This document shows positions 34,770-39,803 of a stretch of DNA of 64,000 bases, piece after piece. Made by a program: the position numbers and the translations under genes. How positions within the stretch are numbered: position 1 is the first letter of the stretch; each line of letters starts with the position of its first letter. Origin of the DNA: Parabacteroides timonensis (GTDB lineage Bacteria; Bacteroidota; Bacteroidia; Bacteroidales; Tannerellaceae); assembly GCF_900128505.1 (NCBI RefSeq), contig NZ_LT669941.1, positions 4,415,010 through 4,479,009 of the forward strand, written 5' to 3'. The notes under the pieces were generated by a model. It saw nothing but the letters and a program-made list of their open reading frames with translations, was not told the origin of the DNA and searched no databases.

Positions 34770-35168
34770 TTATTGTTTCGTACAGATGATTTTCATGCTG
34801 TCTTTGTCAAGAAACATTTCTAATTCACATTCCTTCGCAGATATGTTCAATATTTGATATCTCACATATTCTTTACCATCAATGTAGCAAGTAATAGTTT
34901 TGCCGGAAGCCTTATAGTTACCTTTGCCATTCCCAAAATATCCTTCCCCGTAGTAGGAGTCATCTGAATTAAAGGTCGCGTAAGCGGCTTCTATCGTGTA
35001 GGAATAAGGTGGTTTTGTCACATCTACATAAGAGCCATTGATCTCCACTTTCGTTAGTTTCCATTTCCCGATAAGAATATCCTTATCAAAGTCGAGTTTC
35101 TCATCATCAGAGCATCCAGCACAGATAGTGATGATTAAAGTGAGCAATAAAATAAAGTTCTTTCTCAT
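34770..35168 (-). CDS. Island cargo lipoprotein, lipocalin-like
   Basis: A 132-residue protein whose signal peptide ends in a lipobox (ITICAGCSDD), so a lipidated envelope protein. The body (DILIGKWKLTKVEINGSYVDV, AAYATFNSDDSYYGEGYFGNGKGNYKASGKTI, ECELEMFLDKDSMKI) follows the GxWxL...G..Y...g pattern of small lipocalin-like lipoproteins of Bacteroidetes. No promoter of the TAnnTTTG type is visible between its ATG and the structured RNA region at 35241-35430, so it may depend on transcripts reading through that region. The function is unknown. Confidence 0.75.
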   Translation of the reverse strand: MRKNFILLLTLIITICAGCSDDEKLDFDKDILIGKWKLTKVEINGSYVDVTKPPYSYTIEAAYATFNSDDSYYGEGYFGNGKGNYKASGKTITCYIDGKEYVRYQILNISAKECELEMFLDKDSMKIICTKQ

Positions 35169-35240
35169 AACTTGTAAAATTTATTTGTTAATACTAAATC
35201 AAAAAACATTTTAATTCAGCAGTCACTCCATTTACAAGCA

Positions 35241-35430
35241 TAAAAAAAACGTAGAGCTACCGCCATACGTCATCTAGGCCTCCTACAGCCTACTTACTCA
35301 ATGGTGCAGCTCTACGCCTATGGCATAGATACACTAACCCAATGAGTAAGTCTGAAAGCCTGTTGTTGGTCGATGTAGGAGTTCGATGACGATTAGGCTT
35401 ATGTAAAAAAATCATTCGTACAATTCGAAT
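35241..35430 (-). ncRNA. Candidate structured RNA / attenuator-like leader
   Basis: On the minus strand a perfect-spacing promoter (35437-35468) starts RNA near 35430. The RNA then contains, in order, an AAGCCT/AGGCTT stem (35395-35400 with 35356-35361) whose loop carries CTCCTACA (complement of 35374-35381), the word CTTACTCATTGG (complement of 35339-35350), CGTAGAGCT (complement of 35308-35316), CCATTGAGTAAG (complement of 35293-35304), a small hairpin whose exact 8-nt loop TGTAGGAG is complementary to the first loop, and AGCTCTACG followed by eight U (35242-35249). The last stem plus U tract is a terminator, and its loop contains the partners of the upstream words, so two exclusive folds are possible. 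No coding frame covers the region. Confidence 0.6.
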
Positions 35431-35436
35431 GGTGCA

Positions 35437-35468
35437 CAAATATACAAAACGTTAGAATACTGACCAAA
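35437..35468 (-). promoter_or_regulatory. Promoter of the structured RNA
   Basis: On the minus strand, TTTG (complement of 35465-35468), exactly 20 bp, then TATATTTG (complement of 35437-35444). It is among the best promoter matches in the window, and transcription would run straight into the inverted-repeat region. Confidence 0.72.
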
Positions 35469-35552
35469 GATTAATAATAAATATTGTTCCCTTTATACAG
35501 GGGGTAGGAATGTTCTGTCAATACTATAACTTAATTTGTATATGCTAAGAGA

Positions 35553-35852
35553 TTAATACTGCTTTATCTTTAAATTAACTTCATATCCTTCATAAGCTAA
35601 ACAACGGGCAAAGATACGGACATACTCTTGTATTTGAGGATCATTCCACCATCTGGAAGCTATAGGTCCAAGGGATGATGGTTTTCCTTGAAAATTGAAA
35701 GCAAACCTGTATGCTTCTGACATAGGGTAACACCCCATTACATAAAGAACCAATGCGGTTCGTGTTTGGAGATCAATTTGGTTTTTTACAAGTGTCCAAC
35801 CTGATCTTATAGGCCTTTGCTCGCCCCACTTTTTATACTTTTTTCTTCTCAT
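35553..35852 (-). CDS. Small terminase-subunit-like protein
   Basis: A 99-residue basic protein. Residues about 31-69 are compatible with a helix-turn-helix (RTALVLYVMGCYPMSEAYRFAF, then LGPIASRWWN), followed by NDPQIQEYVRIF. The order resembles phage small terminase subunits, where an HTH with AY(R/K)xA and ASRxxxNPxVxxY recognises the packaging site. It is a pattern match without a database search. It overlaps the upstream small gene by 20 bp, so it is the third gene of a coupled set. No large terminase is present. If the assignment holds it suggests redirection of a helper phage's packaging, as in phage satellites; otherwise it is an unknown DNA-binding protein. Confidence 0.6.
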   Translation of the reverse strand: MRRKKYKKWGEQRPIRSGWTLVKNQIDLQTRTALVLYVMGCYPMSEAYRFAFNFQGKPSSLGPIASRWWNDPQIQEYVRIFARCLAYEGYEVNLKIKQY

Positions 35853-36024
35853 CGTTACTATTTAATTGGTGCTCAATACAACCGTAAAGGCCATAATCAG
35901 CAGTTAATGATGCCGGTCTATTCTCCCCTAGTTTACAGCGCTCCCATTTGTGGCAGTTCCGGCACGAGTATTGGGGAGTACTGTGCCGGTGTTCTGCTTG
36001 AGGCAGTAAATTAATCAAGGGCAT
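35833..36024 (-). CDS. Small cysteine-rich protein (putative zinc binder)
   Basis: A 63-residue protein with CRNCHKWERC followed 18 residues later by GLYGCIEH; four Cys plus His residues could hold one zinc ion. The start overlaps the stop of the upstream gene by 10 bp and the end overlaps the next gene by 20 bp. The three genes therefore look translationally coupled, which supports a real gene despite its size. An AAAGGAT sequence stands about 9 nt before the ATG. The function is unknown; it may be a DNA- or protein-binding partner of its neighbours. Confidence 0.6.
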   Translation of the reverse strand: MPLINLLPQAEHRHSTPQYSCRNCHKWERCKLGENRPASLTADYGLYGCIEHQLNSNDEKKKV

Positions 36025-36383
36025 ACAAGAGATCCTTTTTGATCGATAGATGACCTAAAGAGGGCTCTATGTTCCTCTAATTTTTTGTTATTACCAATCC
36101 AAAACCAATGAAATCGAAGTTTAATCTTGTCATCTTGGATATTGGGATGCACTTTGTCATATGATATTATCATTTTTTCTAATAAGATATACGGGTTATA
36201 GAAATGAATATACTTAGTAAGCACCTCATCTATAGTCGTCTTTAGCACTTTGCCTAAAGAGTCTTCATCGTCTTTATATCGATTGACTACTCGCCAGATT
36301 TGTTTACTGACTTCTTTGTTTAAGATCTTATAATACTTTTTATTCGACCCATAAACAGGATAAAATGATTTATATTTATACAT
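36015..36383 (-). CDS. Island protein of unknown function
   Basis: A 122-residue basic, tyrosine- and lysine-rich soluble protein (MYKYKSFYPVYGSNKKYYKILNKEVSKQIWRVVNRYKDDEDSL...). I do not recognise a family. The central helical part (VVNRYKDDEDSLGKVLKTTIDEVLTKYIHFYNP) may be a small alpha-helical domain. It is first of three overlapping genes; a TATCTTTG element at 36489-36496 on the minus strand may be its promoter, about 100 bp upstream. Confidence 0.6.
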   Translation of the reverse strand: MYKYKSFYPVYGSNKKYYKILNKEVSKQIWRVVNRYKDDEDSLGKVLKTTIDEVLTKYIHFYNPYILLEKMIISYDKVHPNIQDDKIKLRFHWFWIGNNKKLEEHRALFRSSIDQKGSLVCP

Positions 36384-36479
36384 GATAATTAATACTGTTC
36401 CTTTACAGTAATTAAATGATGAAAAAGCTTATATATTAAACCACAAGAGCCGCTTTTTCAAAATAAACTCGTTGTTGTT

Positions 36480-36655
36480 GTTGTAAGACAAAGATAGTTT
36501 GTCCTAGTTTGGACAGGTATTTGACAATTTAGACAAAACAAAACATAATATACTGAATGATAGCGGTTTATATTGTCTTCTTTTTGACAAGTCTTTAAGA
36601 CAAAGCGACACACACCTATATATAGGTGTGTCGTCTTGTCAAATGTCAAGTTCCT
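36480..36655. repeat. GACA/TGTC-word-rich region with 22-bp palindrome (possible origin)
   Basis: About a dozen GACA or TGTC words occur in roughly 175 bp of AT-rich DNA between the ATPase gene and the small-gene set. A perfect 22-bp palindrome (36610-36631, core ACACACCTATA and its complement) lies 8 bp past the ATPase stop. Short direct and inverted words beside a Rep-like gene suggest an origin; the palindrome alone could also be a terminator, although no U run follows it. Confidence 0.45.
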
Positions 36656-37646
36656 GTTCAGTAGTAGCTTCTTGCTCCTGAAGAATATACATTTTTGCCT
36701 GATTCTTTTTTAATATACCCCAATCAGATGCCGCTTTAATCCTCCTTTCAGCAGTTTTGTAACCTTTGGGGGCTATTATTTGCATAATTTGCCCCTTTAG
36801 TTCATTACGGGACCACCAAAGACGATCTTTCATAGCCTGTTTCATTAGGTCATAAAGCTCTTTGTACTCCTCTTCTATTTTGGGTATCTTACAAGCAATT
36901 GGCAATCCTGTGTTATCAATAGAAAAAGAGAAGGGTTCTATTCCTTTATTACGGCTGTGAATAGAAGAAACCGTGGCTATCCCACTACTATTTACAACCT
37001 GTAGAACAGTTTCAGATTTGTTACATAATTCTGATCCTAAATGTCCACGAGCATTGTTGTCGGCTTTATTTTGATGCAGAACAGTGATTATTCCGCACTG
37101 GTGATTTGTTGAGATTGCCATTAAACAACTAGTGATATAAGCAGATTCTTTCAAATCATTAAAATCTCGTATCATGTCGCGAATGCCATCGATAATAATC
37201 AAATCTGGTTTCAGTTGTTCAATTGCCTTTAGACTGATTCTTAGACGTTCTTCGGCCTCAAATTCGCGTAGGGATAACATTATTAGTCTATTGTTAGACT
37301 TCTCTAATTTCCAATTGCAAAGTCTATAAATACGTTTCTGTACCATATTGACATGGCTTCGACTTTGTTCTGTGTCAATGAAAAGACAAGTGTCTCCTAC
37401 TCCACTTATACTAAATACATCGTCTTCTAGAAAGGCTGCTACGATGGAAGATGTTAAGAATGTTTTGAAAGCTTTAGGCTTACCTATGATAGTTGCTATA
37501 TTTCCCTTTGAAACAATTGTTCTATCTCCTTGCTTAATTATAGGATCAGGTTCGGTGAATTGCTCTGTTATTATTACTCGGCAATTCAGATATTTATCCT
37601 CATTCTCATTCTCTTGGGACTGAAAGTTTCTTCCTTCATTATCCAT
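36639..37646 (-). CDS. AAA/RepA-like ATPase of the island
   Basis: A 335-residue protein with a RecA-fold of the RepA/DnaB-like helicase class. The Walker A region reads IGKPKAFKTF (Gly55 to Thr62), with Phe60 where the usual GKT glycine stands; Lys61 and Thr62 are kept. Walker B is PDLIIIDGIRD. The C-terminal 70 residues look like a winged helix (LWWSRNELKGQIMQI...AERRIKAASDWGIL). The start at 37646 is preferred over 37679: it overlaps the upstream stop by 8 bp and has GAAAGG about 9 nt before it. It probably initiates island replication or prepares it for transfer. It follows the HTH gene in the same transcript. Confidence 0.8.
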   Translation of the reverse strand: MDNEGRNFQSQENENEDKYLNCRVIITEQFTEPDPIIKQGDRTIVSKGNIATIIGKPKAFKTFLTSSIVAAFLEDDVFSISGVGDTCLFIDTEQSRSHVNMVQKRIYRLCNWKLEKSNNRLIMLSLREFEAEERLRISLKAIEQLKPDLIIIDGIRDMIRDFNDLKESAYITSCLMAISTNHQCGIITVLHQNKADNNARGHLGSELCNKSETVLQVVNSSGIATVSSIHSRNKGIEPFSFSIDNTGLPIACKIPKIEEEYKELYDLMKQAMKDRLWWSRNELKGQIMQIIAPKGYKTAERRIKAASDWGILKKNQAKMYILQEQEATTEQELDI

Positions 37647-37932
37647 GACCTGTATCCTTTCTCTCTTTAATGGCCTCATCTATTTTATCAGGATCGAAAA
37701 AAACACGTTTCCCGATCGTGTAAAATGGAATTATTTCTTTGTTTTTTAGGTCCTGAGCCTTTGATACAGAGCAGCCCAAATGTTTCGCCAGTTCTCTGAT
37801 TCCACTTATTCTTTTTGGGGATGGTTGATGTTGGAGTAAGCATTGACTGTTTAGCTTTTCCACAACCTTTTTAGCAACAATAGAGGATATCTGTTCGTAA
37901 TCTATTGTTAAAATAATTTCGTGATATGTCAT
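37639..37932 (-). CDS. Excisionase-like helix-turn-helix protein
   Basis: A 97-residue protein. The C-terminal half is an excisionase/MerR-type HTH: ISGIRELAKHLGCSVSKAQDLKNKEIIPFYTIGKRVFFDPDKIDEAI. Small proteins of this kind sit between integrase and Rep genes in Bacteroidales mobile elements and bend DNA for excision or regulate the operon. The ATG at 37932 is preferred; the open frame runs on to 38034 but the extra residues look non-coding. It overlaps the ATPase gene by 8 bp. Confidence 0.8.
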   Translation of the reverse strand: MTYHEIILTIDYEQISSIVAKKVVEKLNSQCLLQHQPSPKRISGIRELAKHLGCSVSKAQDLKNKEIIPFYTIGKRVFFDPDKIDEAIKERKDTGHG

Positions 37933-38117
37933 ATTTCTTTGATTTTTTTGCTTGCCCCGCAATATGCGTTCTCTAGCATGAAGTGAAACTGTTGTTAAAT
38001 AGTTATATCTGTTGACTACAGTTTCATAGTGCAAAGTAAGCTACTGGCATTGGTTAAATCAAGAACCTTACATAATTTTGTTATGCATCTGATTTACAGT
38101 GTTATACGATCAAGATT

Positions 38118-38138
38118 CGGCAATGTTTACTATTGCCG
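38118..38138 (-). terminator. Hairpin past the integrase stop
   Basis: A perfect 7-bp stem CGGCAAT/ATTGCCG with a 7-nt loop, 4 bp past the integrase stop codon on the minus strand. No U tract follows, so termination is uncertain. Confidence 0.45.
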
Positions 38139-38141
38139 TAT

Positions 38142-39518
38142 TTATTCAGGAATTAGTAACATAGAGTTGAACATAATTCTTTTTTGTGGTGAAAAAGGAG
38201 CTATATAACCTCCTGTAATATTTTTATTGCTATGTCCCATGGCTTGAGAAATATATCGTTCTGAGACGCCAGCGTGTGTCAAATTGGTTGCAAAACTGTG
38301 CCTTGCATAGGTCATTGAAATGGGGATTGATAATCCTACTTCTTTAGCCGCCTTTTTTAGACGGAAACCAAAATCTGCATTTAAATCCTTTACAATAGCC
38401 TTTATTTTGATTGGGTTAGTTTCTCCTTTTAGTAAATTCGGAAAAACAAAATTATCTTTTGAAGGAGTTGAGGCGTAGTGATTGAGTATCTCTTCCAGTT
38501 CGGGTATTATAGGTATAATAATCTGAATTTCTGAATCTGATGTTGATTCTGTCTTTTTACGAACAAACATCAATTCTTTGCCCATGCTGTTAAAATAGTG
38601 GTCGTTATATGTGAGTAAACAAATATCCATTAGATTCATTCCATTGGCAAGATAAGAAAAGAGAAACATATTTATGGCCTCACAAATCCATTTTGTTTGA
38701 TGCTTTTCCCGTTTGTCAGGGGCGTCGTATTTTTTTAATTTAAGTATGTCAGATATTGGTAGATAAGCTTCTGTCTTACTTCTGCCTTTTTTAATAGTAA
38801 CTTTATCTGTCCCTTTGCCAAAAGGATACTGATTTAGTTCTATGTAGCCTAATCTCATAGCCTCATTTATAACAACTCTCATTCCTCTATGATATATTCC
38901 TATTGTAGTTTGAGATAAACCGCAATCGGTCATTTTGCTTGTCCATCTATCTACAATGTCAAAACCAATATTACTGAATGATATATTGAACCCTACGCTT
39001 TTGGAAAAGCTATTGAATGCATTGTTATAGCTGTCCGCTGTTCCTGCTCTACCTTCATGGCGAAGCTTTTCTATTGTTTGTTTCCAAAATTCAGAGAAGT
39101 TTAGGTCTAATCTACCGGTGAGTTTCTTTTTTAAATTTTCAATGTTAAAGGCTTTAATTTCATGAAGTTCTCTAATAGTGGCGCACACTTTATCAAATAC
39201 CTTTTCCTGCTCTTTACGGTGTTTGGCAAAGTTGCTGGAACCTGTTGCGTGTCTTAGCTTCTCCCATTCATAAATAGTAAAAGTTCCGCCTGTACGATAA
39301 AAGTAAAGGTGGAATTTATCTGAAGAGAATGAGACTCGTATGGCGGCAGGTAGTACTGTTACCTCATTTTTTAATTCGTTTATATCATTAAGTATTTCGG
39401 TTTCTTTTAAACTCTTGATGTAGTCGACATGTTTGCGTTGGTCGAGTATCAATCCGATAGAGATAGTTTCAATTTTCTTTGTAAAAATGGGTTTTAGAAA
39501 ATGGTCTACTTTGTTCAT
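38142..39518 (-). CDS. int: Tyrosine recombinase (island integrase)
   Basis: A 458-residue phage-type integrase. The N-terminal part includes an arm-binding and SAM-like domain (FSEFWKQTIEKLRHEGRAGTADSYNNAFNSF, near 140-170). The catalytic domain shows YARHSFATNLTHAG (Arg and His of the RHxxH box), YISQAMGHSNKNITGGYI (second His and the Tyr nucleophile). The first catalytic-arginine region reads ANGMNLMDICLL with Asn where Arg is usual, as in many Bacteroidetes integrases. It is adjacent to the right att core and reads away from it. Its likely promoter overlaps the arm-type repeat, which suggests self-control. Confidence 0.95.
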   Translation of the reverse strand: MNKVDHFLKPIFTKKIETISIGLILDQRKHVDYIKSLKETEILNDINELKNEVTVLPAAIRVSFSSDKFHLYFYRTGGTFTIYEWEKLRHATGSSNFAKHRKEQEKVFDKVCATIRELHEIKAFNIENLKKKLTGRLDLNFSEFWKQTIEKLRHEGRAGTADSYNNAFNSFSKSVGFNISFSNIGFDIVDRWTSKMTDCGLSQTTIGIYHRGMRVVINEAMRLGYIELNQYPFGKGTDKVTIKKGRSKTEAYLPISDILKLKKYDAPDKREKHQTKWICEAINMFLFSYLANGMNLMDICLLTYNDHYFNSMGKELMFVRKKTESTSDSEIQIIIPIIPELEEILNHYASTPSKDNFVFPNLLKGETNPIKIKAIVKDLNADFGFRLKKAAKEVGLSIPISMTYARHSFATNLTHAGVSERYISQAMGHSNKNITGGYIAPFSPQKRIMFNSMLLIPE

Positions 39519-39521
39519 TGT

Positions 39522-39546
39522 GGTGTTATTTAGGTGTTATTGAATT
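39522..39546 (+). repeat. Right arm-type repeat (two GGTGTTAT words)
   Basis: Same orientation and 23 of 25 bases identical to 33882-33906. It lies between the integrase start codon and its presumed promoter, about 122 bp inside the right core. Integrase bound here would also sit in its own 5' leader. Confidence 0.7.
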
Positions 39547-39557
39547 TCATAACAGGA

Positions 39558-39589
39558 CAAAGTTAGAAAAAACAATTGTGTTTTGCAAG
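39558..39589 (-). promoter_or_regulatory. Probable integrase promoter
   Basis: On the minus strand, CTTG (complement of 39586-39589), 20 bp, then TAACTTTG (complement of 39558-39565). Start near 39551, about 33 nt before the ATG. A second TATATTTG (39601-39608) is a weaker alternative. Confidence 0.5.
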
Positions 39590-39668
39590 TTGTTGAAATA
39601 CAAATATATATAATATTATTCAGGGCAAAAAAGAACAAGGGATAATAAGAAAAAACATTGTTTGTGTT

Positions 39669-39712
39669 ACTCATAATCAGGGAGTCCTTGGTTCAAGCCC
39701 AAGTGGGACCAC
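39669..39712 (+). repeat. attR: duplicated 3' half of the tRNA
   Basis: A 44-bp perfect copy of 33790-33833 and the right limit of the island. It contains the anticodon loop and T arm but lacks the 5' half, so it is not a functional tRNA. Confidence 0.92.
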
Positions 39713-39715
39713 AAT

Positions 39716-39757
39716 AAAAAGCGAACTACTTTATTATTAAGTAGTTCGCTTTTTTCT
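39716..39757 (+). terminator. Former tRNA terminator beyond attR
   Basis: A long stem, AAAAGCGAACTACTT with AAGTAGTTCGCTTTT, followed by T residues, directly after the right core. Before integration it would have followed the tRNA. Confidence 0.8.
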
Positions 39758-39803
39758 TAGAAGGATCCCTCCCCCTCTTATGCAGAAAATGATTGGTAGT
39801 TAC

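Larger units (their letters stand above)
33790..39712. mobile_element. tRNA-integrated island of about 5.88 kb (possible phage satellite or IME)
   Basis: A 44-bp perfect direct repeat bounds the segment, one copy being the 3' half of the intact tRNA. Inside are a tyrosine integrase next to the distal repeat, an excisionase-like HTH gene, an AAA/RepA-like ATPase, several small genes including a terminase-small-subunit-like one, a structured RNA region, and two exported proteins. The segment is visibly richer in A+T than both flanks. I see no relaxase, coupling protein, capsid, portal or large terminase. It must therefore rely on a helper if it moves between cells, which fits a phage satellite or a minimal mobilisable island. 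Confidence 0.92.

Noticed and set aside
35268..35391. Invertible promoter bounded by inverted repeats
   Set aside because: The inverted words are short (7-12 bp), interrupted and overlapping. The promoter lies outside them, and no invertase gene other than the att integrase is nearby; an RNA fold explains them better.
35268..35391. Integron attC site
   Set aside because: There is no GTTRRRY / RYYYAAC core pair at the ends of the folded region and no integron integrase.
36458..36649. 63-codon minus-strand frame across the word-rich region
   Set aside because: It overlaps the ATPase stop, covers the palindrome and GTT runs, and shows no domain or ribosome-binding site; the repeat content explains the frame better.
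39669..39712. Second tRNA gene
   Set aside because: Only the 3' half of the tRNA is present; there is no D arm or 5' acceptor strand. It is the attR duplicate.
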